Source: Nectonema munidae | Taxonomy: Eukaryota > Nematomorpha > Nectonematoida > Nectonematidae | DNA: 64,000 nt | Reading direction: 5' to 3' | Assembly: GCA_030549495.1 (NCBI GenBank) | Contig: JAUIRK010000461.1 | Location: forward strand, 310,001-374,000 | Part shown: positions 13,601 through 28,600 of the stretch, in pieces | Layout: each line of letters begins with the position of its first letter | How positions within the stretch are numbered: the first letter of the stretch is position 1 | Position numbers and translations under genes: made by a program | Notes under the pieces: model-generated | The model's input: the letters and a program-made list of their open reading frames with translations, nothing else | What the model was told of the DNA's origin: nothing | Database searches by the model: none

Positions 13601-16600
13601 CAAGCATCATTCAAAGAATACAAATTCCTTCTTTTTAATTTTTCAAAAAAGCTCCATCATTACTTCAATTTAAAATTCATTAAGATTATATTTCTTGTTT
13701 AGAAACGACTCTAAAATTATGTTAGAAAATGAAAAACCCTAAATGCCAATGCTTTCTTCTTCCATACAGCCTTCGAGTTTTGTCAATTTCATATCATTAC
13801 GTTCAAATTTTTTAAAAAATCATGAATATTTATTTGTTGTCTTGTAGTTTTTCAATCTGTTATATGTCGAAAAATTGATTAATTTATTCATAATCTAACC
13901 TTCAAAATATGGATTGATGGAGTGCTTTCGAAAAGATGAAATGATGAAATGATTGTGTAATGATCCACAGTACTACAAATATTTTATCGCACTTTTTCCC
14001 TTTTGCACTGTTCATTGATTCAAGCGAAGAAGCGTCAAGCATGCTTTAAATTTTCTCTTTTCTTCCATTTTGAAAAATGTAAGACACTAAGATATACCAA
14101 ATTGTGGATGTCAAACCGAGCACTTCACCATTTCAGGTGAGTTTTGTTTGTCTACAGTATAATCAATCATACTGGGGAAAAATAGATTACATAAGGACGG
14201 ATAGATTTGCAAAAAGACAAAATAGATTTGTAAAATGTATTGGGAACACAAAACAAGATTTCAAAACTTCGCTAGCATCGTTAAAAGTTTCCAACTTCGT
14301 ATACCTTCCCCCTTTTATGAAAGAACTGCGTTATGTTGAGGAGAATTGCATAAGAAGGAAGTGGTAGTAATTTGATCCAAGATTGAGGCAAATCTTAGAA
14401 GAAACAATAAATTGTAGGTAGAATTGGTCATCGACGAAAACTTCTTCTTCACAATGTCAAAAAGCCGAAGTGTATAGAAATCAATAATTTTATCATGAAA
14501 AGATCAAACTCTTTCTTGTATCAACTTCATTTGGATTTAAACATATTTAAGATATAGGCAAGGATGGGGGACAAAATATTTTCTTTTTATTGTTACGGTC
14601 TCTATTTTTGACATCATCATAATACTTAGCAAAGTGTTTATAATCTCATTCCACATTGGGAAATAAATAAATTTAAATCAGTTAAAAATTAGACTAGATA
14701 AAATGGAGGAGATCATACAGACAAAACTTTAACTCAGAATCAAATTCAATTAAGTTATCCACATGTTTCAAAAAAAAATCGACTACACTTGTAGAAAAGG
14801 AATTGATTCATAAAAATGAGTTAATTATTTAGTATTGAGAGGTAGGATAGAAATATGGAACTTAAGTTAACTTAATAAATAAACCCAAGATACTTCATTT
14901 GTCGCATTGAAGTAAAAGGATGAATGCGAATTTTCAGAAAATAATTAAAAGTTGGGCATGAATTTTTCTTTATTCCAAAAATAAATTGCAGACTTCCTAA
15001 AACCCATGCATTTTTTAAATTTTGCCAAAAGTATTGAGAAGACAGGATACCACACCATTATTGGCAAATTGTTTCACAAAATGCCGCTTGTATTTTCTTG
15101 TAGCTGTACTTTGGGACACTAATTCCAACATTTTGAAAAGTTTTTTTGACAAGATGAAATTGTTTCCCACTTTTAGATCAATGAACTTTTATTTTTCATT
15201 TCAGCTTTTTCAATTTGAATTTTTCAATGATTTTTGGCGGCGAATTTTTTTAATTCAAAATTTCAATATTAAAAAATTCAAATAAAATTAACCGGAATAG
15301 ATTTCGGCCTTTTTGTCTGCCCAGTGGTGTGGCCAAAGCACTGATATAGATGCCTTTAGTTTGGTCATTTTTTATCCACATTACTTGTCGCGTGTGTGCA
15401 AGTTTTACTCTGATAAATATCAATTAATGTCTTGTTATTTTAATAATAATGTTGTTATCCTGATCTCCAATATTTAGTTATGTATACATCTATGAAATAT
15501 ATATGTGTATGTATGTAGTGTGTATGTATGTATGTAAGCTTATTGCTATTCACCACTTAAATTCATTGATTTTACATAAAATCGTTCCTATACTTCTGCT
15601 ATGTACATAGAACTTAAAAAACGAACAAATCTATAACAACTATATAATTCAACTATCCTTTTTTTTATCGCATACACACATACTCACTGCGCACACACCA
15701 TTAACGTCATCATCATATACATCGCATCAACATTCTCATAAGACATTGCTAGTGGTATATCATTGAAAAAGGTATATTTTGTGCCATTTCTAAAGATCAA
15801 CTTATCAGCAGCTCGCCACAGCCAATAACATTGCTTGAGTATGAAGAAGGTGTGGTGGTGCTGACTAAGCAATATTCAAAGAACTTCTTTACCTCTCGAA
15901 AAAAAACACATCCTGAGTTGAGATGAAGGATTTTGAATGAATTGCACCTCTTACATCTCTCACGCTAAACTTATTTATTCGTGGAACCCCGAAATCTTGT
16001 TTTATGCGGTAAGTATGATTCTTGACATATTTACACTCTAATTCCAAGCTGGTCGCGCTCTTTGCTCATCCCAAATTTTAAGCAAATCAATTATTTAATG
16101 AAAAGCACTTTTCACTATTTTTGCATGAATACAATCCATCCCGCTTTTCTGAAAAATAAATTGAAAACTCTTTTTTAGCTTTTAGCAAAATTTGGTGATA
16201 TTTTTTTAAGTTTAACATCCTTTGCACGACATCGGATCAACTTTTTCAAAAATAAGAAACATTTTTCAAATGAACAAACTAAACAACCTAACTGGCTAAA
16301 CACCTAGCACCATCATTGATGTGTTTGTCCTTTTCTTGCTTAGCAAGAAAGAAGTTCCTTTTCTGTTTAGCGATGCAGTAAAACCTCTTTACAACGGTCA
16401 ACCAGGGGAGCCATTGAAAATGGTTGTTTTAGACAAGTGACCGTTCTATCAGGGTTCTTTTCTTTTCCAGTTATACACGATCAAGGGCGTAGCTAGAAGA
16501 AGGGCATGCTTGGGCCATGCCTAATCTGAAGCACTTGGGGATGCAGAGTGAAGCAAATGTGTTGACCTACACCCCTCTCCTATGGCAATGCTATTCCTTT

Positions 16601-19600
16601 TTATCAAGCTAGATAATTGGCCCATATGCTTATTTGTATTTATGTCTTAGGTGTGCCATGCGTTTGTATTCGAAATTTAAGCCAGAAGTTACCCAAGAAA
16701 AATGAATTTATAATTTTCAGTTTTCAATTTAAACTTTTTTCAAAGGATTTATTTTTTAATTCATTTTCATCGTGGTTTAGATAATTTATATGTCACTGTT
16801 CTAGCTCCATGGCTCCGCATCCCTACGGGTCTAGGACATTTCATCGAATGTGACAATTGGTCGAATGCAACAATTGGTAAAATGTGATAATTTGGTGTAT
16901 GTGATAATTGGTTAGTTTTTTAATTTAGTTATAACTCTTCTCTAACTAACTAACTAACTTTAAGATTAATCCTAAAATGAACTCTAACACAAACTGTTGG
17001 ATTAACCCTAAAAACTAATACTATAACTCAGTTTCGGATGAAGGAATTTTCAGTAGGGGGGGGGGGCGAGGGGTATGAAGAAAATATATATACAAAATGA
17101 CAAGCTAAAAAGTTTTTTTTTAATTTTTTAAAGGTGAAGTATGCGAAAAACGAACTAAAAACGTATGATTGAAACTTAAAAGTTCAAATTAAATTTTAAT
17201 ACAGGTTTTATTTTAAAAAAATAATAAAATCCTTTCTTCTATTTGTATCACCAGTGAGGGGGGGGGGGGGGGGTGTATCCCCCCCCCCCCCCCCCCCCCT
17301 TATCCCCTCCAGATCCGCCACTGCTATAACTCTAACATTAATCCTACCACAAATTCAACGAATTGTCACATTCAACCAATTGTTGTGCAAGCCGTCTCTA
17401 CACATTCTCTTTTTTTAATCTCAAATTCTGTATCAATACTATTTCTTCTTTGATGAGTATGTTATTATTTAAGATTATTTATTAGATAGTAGATATTTAG
17501 TTTACAAAAATAGGTTCCTCTTTAGTCGAACCTACATGAAAATTATTTTTTTCAAATTAAGAAGCATTTGGGTGTACAGTTAAAGTTCTTTATCTAGCAC
17601 CTTTTTAGTTGTCATTCTAAAATGCAAAAATTGCAAAAACACAAAATAGAATTGTAAAATAGAATTGCAAAAATGTAAAATAAATTCCAAAAAGACGAAA
17701 TAGAACTAAAATTGACGTGTTCTCTAATATCTAAATCCTTGTATAATTGATGGAGTATTTAGACAGGTCCATACGTTTTGATATGCATTTACTAGTTCAA
17801 ATACAACACTTAGCAAAATATTTTTTTGAAACATTTTTATTTTAAGTTCTGTGAAAAGTATCTTTACAATAAATTGTTAATATACTATAAAAAAACTGTT
17901 AGTTGGATGTCTGTGTTTTGATTATTTAAGCGTTCTGCATTAACAATCACAGTAGCTAATCAGCATATATAATTTCTCTATTTTATTATTTCAAAGGTTA
18001 ATGACCTGAACAAAAAAATATTAGCTTCAGCCTTTGATAAGCTTAAATTCCTAATAAATAATCTAACGAAAATTAGGTTACAATGAAGTTTGGGGTTTGT
18101 AAAAGACATGCTGTAAAGATCCATGTATATCATATACCCATTATAAGAAACGATCATGAAATCCTAAACTGGAAGCATCTTGAAAAAATTTACACGGGGC
18201 GATTTTGTAACTATGATATTCTATGTACGAAAGCTGTGTAATTGAAAGCTTATCTAGACCAGCTTTTCCCAATCTGTGGCCACAGGCCATAAAAAATTTT
18301 ACGTCGCCCAGAGAAAAATGATATTTTTGAGTGATTGATATCCATATGAAAAATAAGTGGATCACAAAGAAGTTAAAACGTTAAGCCAGCACATGCGAAC
18401 TTAATTACAATAAATGCACTACTACAAGAAATCAAAAATGAAAAAACCGTTAAAACTCCATAGGCGATTTCGCCGACAAAAAATGCGAGCTGATTATATA
18501 GATAGACTTGCCATATTTTTTTGCACTTCAAATTTAGTTTTATTTAAAAAGGTATTCAAGTTTTTTTCCAAATTTCTTCACAATTATCATTTTCAATATT
18601 TTGATCATTCATCGTTTGAAACTTTTTGTTAGCATGGGGAATGTTCTTGAATTAGTAGGATTTCAAACCTTCAAATATTAAGAGAATTCTTTAAATGGAG
18701 GCCAACAAAGACAGGAATCATGTACTCCTATGGAACCTTCTTGTACCAAATATGTGCAAATTGACAGAAATCTTTTAATTCGGTCACGCCTACCTCAAAA
18801 TACTTAATAATTGTTCAGAATACGCGTTTCTTTTTTTGATTTGCTGAAAACATTATTTTAACCTTTTCTTCTTACACCTCCAAAATATGTATTGTGGTTA
18901 TCACGACAAAAAGAACGATTATTTGTGATAAATTATGCTTTTTTAAAATAGCCGTAATCAAATGTATTATTATGCAAAAAGTTTCACCAAGAACAGACTT
19001 AAAATCTGAAGTTTTAAATGTTCCGAACTTTATAATGATAACCAAAAGTAGCTTCTAAGCGAAAATTACAAGGTCACGAGGTTCAAATTGATTTTGAAAA
19101 AAAAATTTTTTGTTTAGCTGATTTTAAACTACATTCATGTCTTCTTGAGTTTATAGCACTTTTTTATATCAGAATTACCATAATGAGAAACCAAGAGCAA
19201 AGTAAAACATTGAAATCATTTTACTCTATCATTTTTGTCTTCAAGCTTTTTTAAAAAAGTATAATTCTCTTGTAATTCAAGATTTAAGGAGCACTTTCGT
19301 TTAGGATTAGAGTTTAAAGTTCAAAGTATAACTATATTTAGATTCATAAAAATTTTTTAAAAAACTTTTCATTTATATAAAAGTTTAAACAAAATTCACA
19401 TGCTTCATTTCATTTTTATAAAGAAACAATTAGATAAATATATTTATGAGGAAATCATATAAATGTGATAATTTGAGAATGGAAAATTATATAAAAATTA
19501 ATTAATTTATTGTTCTAGAAATTTAAATCCCACCTGGTCATTTTGATTTTTAAAACGGATAGTGGAACAAGAATGTGAAATCGCATCTGTCCCTGTCAAA

Positions 19601-22600
19601 CCGGGACGTATGACAAGCTTAAATTATAGATATACATCTTTGCCATCATCATAACGACCATCGTACTACATGCTCATTTGTGTGTATGTGCATTACATAT
19701 TTGTGAGCGCTTCGGTCTAACTATCTTTGTGTTTATTCGCGGCAGTTTATCTGTCCATCCATGTATGCAGGGCGTTAAACCAACTGAATGCCTACGGACT
19801 GAATGTCTAATAAAAAAGATTAATGAACAAACTGACCGAATGTTCCTTCTTGGAATAATTTTTGAGAAAAAGTATAATAATCGTCTCTCACCCTCTCTCT
19901 CACACACACGACAAACATAATTTCTATCAATCATTATAATGAGTCTAGGTAAATTCACTGACTTCAATTCACCCACTTCAATTCACCGACTATCAATTCA
20001 CCGACAGTCAATTCACCACTGTGTTAATTCACCGACAATTAATTTCACTGAAAAAAGATATATTGATTTTTAAATTCTTTATTGATTTATCGATTACAAA
20101 TTCATTTCATCACATTTTAATTTTCCTTACAATTAAAACTCAAAATTGAATTATTTTAATTTTTAATTATTTTAATATTTTAATTATTTTTAATTAATAA
20201 CCCATTTACGACCAATGTTCCTATTTTGGAACATAAGTAATTTCATCTTCGTCTGCTTTTTTCAATGACTTTGAATATAAATCGTCTGCGGTTTTTTAGA
20301 TATCGTCTGCTTTGCTTGGCCTTAAATGGGTTAATTTAATTATTTTAATATTTTGTTCTTTTATCATCTGCTTTTTTTCTTTTGTTGAAAAATATTATTT
20401 TTTTTCCTTCTGCATCTTTTTCTTTTATTAAATTATCTTATTCAATACTTATTTTTTTTCCAAAATATAAAGTTAAGAAGAATTGTAAGCTCATATTTAT
20501 CAACACATTTGTAATAACCCATGGCTCTTCAATTTATTAAATCTGAAAAAGGAAAGGAAAAGCTCTATTTAAATCCCATTTAGGGCCGAACAAAGCAGAA
20601 GACTTTAGTAATTCCTATTTAATTCCATTTAAAGTAAGAATTCGTTTGCGTTCACTTTGGGAACATTGGTCTTAAATGGGTTAATTTTTAATTTATTGTG
20701 TGTTTTTTTAATTTTTATATAAATTTTTAATTTATTTTGTGTTTTTTCTCATTTAAATCGATGAATTGATTCTCGGTGAATTGACACATTGTTGAATTGA
20801 CTGTCGGTGAATTGAGGTCGGTGAATTGAAGTTGGTGAATTTACCGGATACGCATTATAATATAGACCAGCGTTTTTCAAATTTTTTTTACTGCGCCCCA
20901 TAGCAAGAAGCACAGTTTGCATCGCGACCCATAATACTTGGGTGTAATAAGACAAACTCTGTTCACTAGATTCATTTATTCCGCATCGACTATTTATATG
21001 TATATTTTTTATGATTTGCACATCGCTTTATTTATTTGTATGAATAAAATATTAACACTTTTAGATTTTCTTCACTTTGCTCTCCCTTGATTTCCTTTCT
21101 TTTTTGTCACGACCCATTTTATTTTTCACTCGACCCACTAAAGGGTCGGGACCCACAGTTTGTAAAACGCTGATATTGACCATTATTTTTTTATCAATCC
21201 TGTTATTGGATATTTTGCATTCTTAAATTCAAGTGTGAAGATGAAGCTTAAAAAAGTAGTCAACATTCTCAGTTAGAAATGGAGTTGTTTACTAGTCACA
21301 AAGGCGGCAAAAATTGTTATTTAAAAGTTTTTCATGTATTGCTAACAGGAAAAAAAGCAAATCGTATATATTGGATATGCGTAAACCGGGATTCATACAG
21401 TGTAAATATTATCCCTCGTAACAATGATTTAATTTTGTCCATTAGACTTTTTTTGAGCATTTTGTCTGCTAGGCATTCAGTCTATTAGGTTAGTTTGTAC
21501 GCACACGATTCAGAGCCAATGAGAAGAGGTCCAGCTGCTACATTGTTATCGGGTCCGAGGGTTATAGAGGAGCCCATCACTGCAGAATCATTTGAGAGCC
21601 TGTTAGCGCACTCAACTCGAACACAAACTACTTTTTAGATGTAGATTAGGATTTTAGTCAGGTCCAACACCTGCTTTTTACGATTAGTGAAATTTAGCGT
21701 CTAGTCATACTTTCATTTTGTATTTTGTTTGAATAAGTGTGCACTAAACTGTGCTCTGGTTGATTGGAATAATGTGACGAAATTAATCCCGCTAATAACA
21801 TTGGTTTTGTCTCAAGTCCCTGTTGTATTTTAATGTGAATTGCTGGCGGTGAATTCCGTGGGCATGGTGCATTCATAATTATTAGATGTATTTGTTTTTT
21901 GAACTTGCATAACTCCTTGACTTGCCGAATATAAGACATATTCACAATTAAAATGAAAACTGGCAAATTTAAATGCTTAATTAATGTTCTATATTGCTAC
22001 AATACTTGAATACCCGTTTGTTCTAAGATAAATTTTTTGATTGATCTCGTGTTTGTGCAGGTGATTTTATGTCTCTTGTGTCTTTGAATATGCAGTGTTT
22101 TATAAAAAGCATATATTATTGGTATACCAATTGAAAATTGACTCGAATAAGGAAAATTTAGTGTTTCTTCTCAGATATTTTCGTGGTCCAGAAAAATTTT
22201 TTTCGAAGCGTATATCAAGAAATAAGTCGGCAAACCCTGCTCTAGATTATTAAGATTACTTAATCTTTGATTACACGGAATATATCAACCTACTGATGGG
22301 GGCTACAGGTAGTCAGATCGCACTATTGGGAGTAAGAGATAATGATAAAGAGTAAAGAAGTATATTTGTTACTCCATTGTTCATATTGATTGATTAAATC
22401 GATTTTTTAAGTACTAGGATCATTAAATTTCATGTTGATATTGATATTTTAGCTTTTTTATTTACTTAGTCGTTTTTGTTTTTTTTAAAGTAAACTCTAA
22501 AAACTTAAACTAACTCTAAGATAAATCCTAAACGAAATTCAACTAATTGTCGTATTCGACTAAATCATTCACCCAACTGTCACATTCAACCAATTTTCGT

Positions 22601-25600
22601 GCATCTTCTAAAAGGCATGTCTTGTATGATTTATTTGAATTCTCCACCGTAAAAAATAAAAATATCTGTATTTTCATTTAGTTGCATTTAATTGAAATTT
22701 GATTAGTAATTATCATATAATGTAAGTAAGCTCCTAAATTTTTCTTGATGATTCTTAAAACAATGACAATATTTTTTTCCCTGGAGTTGGAGTAAGAATA
22801 ATTCTTTAAAAATTTCCAATATGCCCCAGCACTCGTTGCATCGTGTTTACTCGTAGTTTTCGCCTTATTGCACTAACTAGTAAAGGCCTAACTATGAAGT
22901 GGAAAGGAAGAGCGGTATTCTACTTCTTAGAAGACTACTTGACACGCATGCCATCTTATCCAATCTATTTCTTTTGTTTCTGAAATTCATGCTTCACAAC
23001 GGTAGGCAGTGTAACAAAGGAAATCAAGCTCGTATATAGGCCTAGCTTGCCACAGCTCTGCTAGTTAAGGAAAGTTCAAGAGTGAATGAACACCAGAATT
23101 CTTCAAGTTTCCTAGAATTGAGTTTCTCTTTTAGCAATTTTTCCTCCTGATGTCAATTAGGTCATTTTTGGCAAGATCTTCATGGCTGAAAGATTTTAAA
23201 ACCTCAGCAAGCGATAGCTAATTCATCCTTTAACTTTAATAACATTTTAGCCGAAATAATCTTTAAAATTTACGGAAGAAGAAGAAAATTTTATTGATAA
23301 AACAAAACAGTTAATAGAAATAATTACAAGAAATATAAATAATTACAAGAAAATATAAAAATTTTAAAAGAGAAAAGTCAAAGGGACACTTAATAGCAGT
23401 CCATCAAGATGGCTAATAAAAGAGTTTATAAATTTCTTCTGATTTAAACATTTGGATAAATTAATTGAGCTTTTGTAGAAGATGCCTATAATATTTAATA
23501 AAATTGATGACAAAATATTTTTTAACTTTCTTTAAAATTAGAAAGGTTCCGTGAATATCTTTTTCTTTAGTCTCTTTTTCTGCCATAAGAGCATATCTTT
23601 GTTTCATAGCGTTGAAAAGAAAGATTTACTTCATTCCTTTGCCTAAAAATATCTGATTGGTAAGTCAATTAAGGAATGAACTCCTTGGTATCCAATTTTT
23701 GTGAGAGTGCTATTTTTTTTAAAAGAAGTAGAACTTCTATTTACATCTCAAGCAATCCTTTCAAGACCTTGTTAAGGTCCTTCGACTTAGAATTAAGAAG
23801 CGCTGATCTAGATAGAGCGTGGATAGTATTTGTGTGTTATTGGTATATGTTTCTAGTAGAGATTTTTATCTCTACAAATAGAGTACTGGTTGAATTTGAG
23901 ATTGACTCTACAATCTACATGTAATGTCTTAGAAAATGCGCATATCACACACACACTCCAAAATTCTAATCTTTTAGCTATTAGATAAAGTGTCATACTT
24001 CTTTGATTAAATTGTGATTAATTTCTTAGTATTGATTTTGAATGCTTCATGCATTGAGAAAATGAAACTGCTAAACACTCTTTCACATAGTTATGAAAAT
24101 ACGATATGTCCTGGTGATAGTAATTGAATTTTACTTGAGCTCACTGTCTCTAGCACAAAGCATGAAAAGGCTCAAAATCTTTTTTGTTCTAGCATCTTTA
24201 TGCACGAGCACTTGTCTTTTACTTTTCAAAAATTCAATTGAAGAGTGCAATTCTGTTTCATTTGAAATAATTATTTGCTTTTTTATTTTACCAAATATTT
24301 CCAAATAAACGACTTCCGAATAATTACGTTGTATCGGATATAGAAGCCTGGCATTCTATCTAATCTTGTGCTAATTAATTTTATTTTCTTGGAAATCATT
24401 CTAATAGATTATACAAGACCTTTTAGAAGATGCATGACAATTGGTTGAGTTTGACAGTTGGGTGAATGATTTAGTCGAATACGACAATTAGTTGAATTTC
24501 GTTTTGGATTTATCTTAGAGTTCGTTGAAAGGGGACCTTTTGCCCTTACTCTTGCTCCCTCACGATTTGTCCAACTATGGGGCTACGCCTACAGCAGGAC
24601 GAGGAGGGAGGAATACGGATGGTGATGCATTATGCCTCTAACCTTGACCCGTAGGGAAGGACGGCAGAGGCATAGAGCTGAGAGGGAGCTACGTCTATGA
24701 ATATACCTAAATTAACTAGGGTTATCCATTCATTTGAAATATTATTATTGACTGTAATTTATAATCTAGGAGGAAAAAGAATGTATTAATAATAATAATA
24801 ATAATTTTATTTTTGAACGAAAAGAAACAAGTTTTTTTATGTGTTCATAATTGTAAAAAAAGGAACAAATTATTGAATATAATATCGGAAAAAAATCGCT
24901 ACTGAAACCCTTGAATTTGAAATTAAAGAATAGAGAAAACATTATGAAAAACTAAAATGAACATTCAAAAATGAATGAACAGACTTTGATAGTTGGTTAC
25001 ACAAGAAAAATCCATAAGAATTCTTATCTAGGTTATTTTTATTTCGTATACGTCACTGGTGAGCCAATCTGCATGAAAGCGTTAATAAATAGGATTGAAG
25101 TTCGCCACGCCAAATTTGTCATTTCACCACTTCTCAGCACGTAGATAGATAGACGCTCATTCTACTCACTAGTAGCTGGTTGCATTTAATAGATGTATTG
25201 CTGGTTCTGGCTTAGATAGTGGATCAGTTATTTGTTTAGTGTTAATTACTTTGTTAAATGATTAATTAGCTAGACAGCTTGTTATTTTCAATTACTTTCG
25301 CACTTCGCCATAAAACAAAGCAGAGGACTCTTTTGTTATTCAATTTGCCAAGCACTTGAAGTTTTGCTGCGCCGTTGAATTTGTGAGAGTGAGTTGGAGT
25401 AAAGGAGATTTATCGCATTGTCGTCTCTTCCTTCCATAGCTTTGAAGAGCGTCATATATTTCGAGTACAAGCGTTATCTCCCCTCCATCTTTATCAATAA
25501 TTGAGTAGGAAATAACGAATTCTCTTTGATAAGGTTGGCACTGCTTACACTCAAATCATCTATTTGCCTTAGCCAGAGGTTGTCTTGTTTTGCGAGCCGC

Positions 25601-28600
25601 ATACCAGAGCTGCAGATCCTAACAAAACTGTGAGAGTAGTTTTATATCAAAGATATGGTCTTAATTTTGCCTACTCACAATGACTGTCTATCATCAGTGC
25701 CCGATTTAGACAGGATCTACAAACGTCCATCCTCTATTTTTTGAGTATATCAATGCATACTATTTTCTGTTTTAATTTAAATGTAAAATATTTTGTCATC
25801 AATTTTATTAAATATTATAGGCATCTTCTACAAAAGCTCAATTTTTTGTCAAATTTATCCAAATGTTTAAATCAGAAGAAATTTATAAACTCTTCCGTAA
25901 ATTATATTAAAGATTATTTCGGCTAAAATGTTATTAAACTTAAAGGATGAATTAGCTATCGCTTGCTGAGATTTTAAAATCTTTCAGCCATGAAGATCGT
26001 GCCAAAAATGACCTAATTGACATCAGGAGGAAAAATTGCTAAAAGAGAAACTCAATTGTAGGAAACTTGAAGAATTCTGGTGGTCATTCACTCTTGAACT
26101 TTCCTCAACTAGTAGAGCTGTGGCAAGCTAGGCCTATTATATACGAGCTTGATTTCCTTTAAAATCATGATATGGTCTTAATTTTGCCTACTCACAATAT
26201 GTCTATCATCCGTGCCAGATTTAGACAGGATCTACAAACGTCCATCCTCTATTTTTTGAGTATATCAATGCATACTATTTTCTGTTTTCCTTTAGTGTCC
26301 TTTAGTGCAATGTTGGGCCTTTGTTAATAAAGGTTGAGAACGACTCCCTTTAGTAGTGTGTAATTTTTTTTATTAGAAGAATTTATTAAAAATTGATTCA
26401 CTCGAAGTGTTTCGTAATGCACTTCCTTTAGCACGCAATGCAATTTTTCTGCACATCCCTCTTTGCGAAACTTCAAAAGTACAATGAGATAAATTTAGAA
26501 GCAGATTCATCAAAAGATCACGCATTTTATTCACAAATTTTGCAATTACACTAAAAGCTATGTAAGGCATGAAAGCTTTGGTCAAATTTGAGTCTTTTGT
26601 TTGCGAGTGGTTCGAACTTTAAAAAATTCTTTAAAATTTTTGCTATTGGTAGTAAATTTTTGAAAAGGTCACAAAATTTACATGTACCAAAATTCATCTG
26701 TAAACAAGAAGAAACAAATAATGCTTTCATAATTGTGAAAACTTGCTAAAGTAAACCGAAAAAAACTTTTTTGACCAAATTGAAAAATATAGATTCTATT
26801 GTCCTAAAAAAATTTTTTTTTCAATTTTATACAAAAAAGAGCTTACTCATTTTAATAAACACGATTTAAAAGCTTAAGATGCAAGCTTAGAAAAAATTTA
26901 TACGCTTAGATGTCCCTGTGTATCTTATTGATTTCTAATGTTAACGAATATATTTTAATTTTTTCATGGTTTTATTTCCTCTAATTGATTAAGAAAAAAT
27001 AGGACTTAGTATAAGCCACCTGTCCATCTATTGAAAACAATTTGTAATATATCTTGTGGAAACATAATTTTATTGAATACGCTCAAAATGTTACGTGAGC
27101 AAATTATAGATGTATCCGCAAAAATTTTACATCTTAACATCCTCATCCACGGATCATTTACGTTTCAACATCCGAAATAACATCAACATTCGCAATTTTA
27201 ATCATTTTCTTTTTTTATATACCGCAAAGTTTTTGAATTTTCATTTTATCCAAATTTTTTATGATAACATATACATTGACATCCTCTCTCTAAATTTTTA
27301 AGAAGTATAAAACTTGGGTTTGTTTAGCATACCAATTTTAATATCCAAACCGGAAAAAAATTAAGTCACCAGGATCCTCTAGGATGTCAAATTTGGCATC
27401 GCATCCACAACTGCATCAGCGAATACAAAAATTTTTACATCCGATAGATCTCTAGTGCAAATCTATGCGCATGATTTCTTTACCCTTTTTCCCATCTATT
27501 TTTGAAGAACCCTTCAAAGTGAAACACCGAAAAACGATTGTTTTCTTTTTGTACAGAGCACATATATTGTTGCCATCTCAGTCAGACGTCGATCAACCTG
27601 AGGGTTGGGTGTTTAAGCGATCCCCACTCCTTCCTATATATCTTTGATATTATAGAAATGAACTTTTTAAGGCTTTTTTTAAGAACTTTTTAAGGTTTTT
27701 AAGAAAATTTTAATATTGCCATAAAACTCAATTACTCCCCACACCCTCTGCCATTTAAGTTTCTGGATTCACCCTTTCCTCCATCCCAAGTTGGATGTAT
27801 ATATAGCTGTGCTTAATTTTATGCCAAATGTATTCAAATATTAAAAATAACTTTAATTTTAGTGAAATTGATTTAAAATCCATTAGTAAACTATTCAAGT
27901 ACAAATTTATTCACTTATACCAATATTTGTCATATTTCTCAAAAGATTTATGTTTGGTTTTTTTGAGATCTAAAAATGAAATAGAAGCTCCCAATTGAAA
28001 AACGATTTTGCGATATAAGATTCGAAGGAGTAGTGGTGATTTTGAAACGTTGTGATTAATATGTTAATTGCTAAACATAAGTAAACACGTCGACACACAA
28101 TCTATCTTCGACTTAGACAAGGTTTGCATAGAAGTTTGTGTGAATTGGAAACGTTTTGTGAATTTAGATTTCATTAGACTCACTCACTCAATCTTTTGCA
28201 CGCTGACATCATTAACTTAATTAACGTCAGGCAGCGCGCATGCAAACTCACACGCCATATCCGAGTGTGGCCTTGGCGAGTGGGAGTAGTAATTGAGATT
28301 ACGCTGCATAACATCACAGCGCGCATCACGCTGACACTCATTGCTCTGTATACTTTGCTAAGTTGGAGTAATTAAATTATCTTGATTCGAGTCTAAAGAC
28401 ATTCTATTAGCAATATATCATTAAGATGAATCTTTTACCATATTTAATCGTCATCATCATCTGAGATATCTTAAGAGTAACATTTTGGAACGTCTAAAAA
28501 TACAAGGAAGAAAAATGCAGGATGTTTTTAGGATTCCATGAAATCAGTAACGTGGGTGAAAGCGTTACCTGTCCTCAGTAGGGTTTCTAACTTGTTACCA

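Larger units (their letters stand above)
19948..20845. mobile_element. Foldback element with about 100-bp terminal inverted repeats built from AATTCACCGAC units
   Basis: The left arm (19948-20050) starts GGTAAATTCACTGACTTC and then repeats the word CAATTCACCGAC with 3-4 bp spacers. The right arm (20758-20845) is its reverse complement, ending GTTGGTGAATTTACC. The interior is AT-rich and contains two TTAA MITEs. No coding frame was found. No target duplication was clearly visible. Confidence 0.65.
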
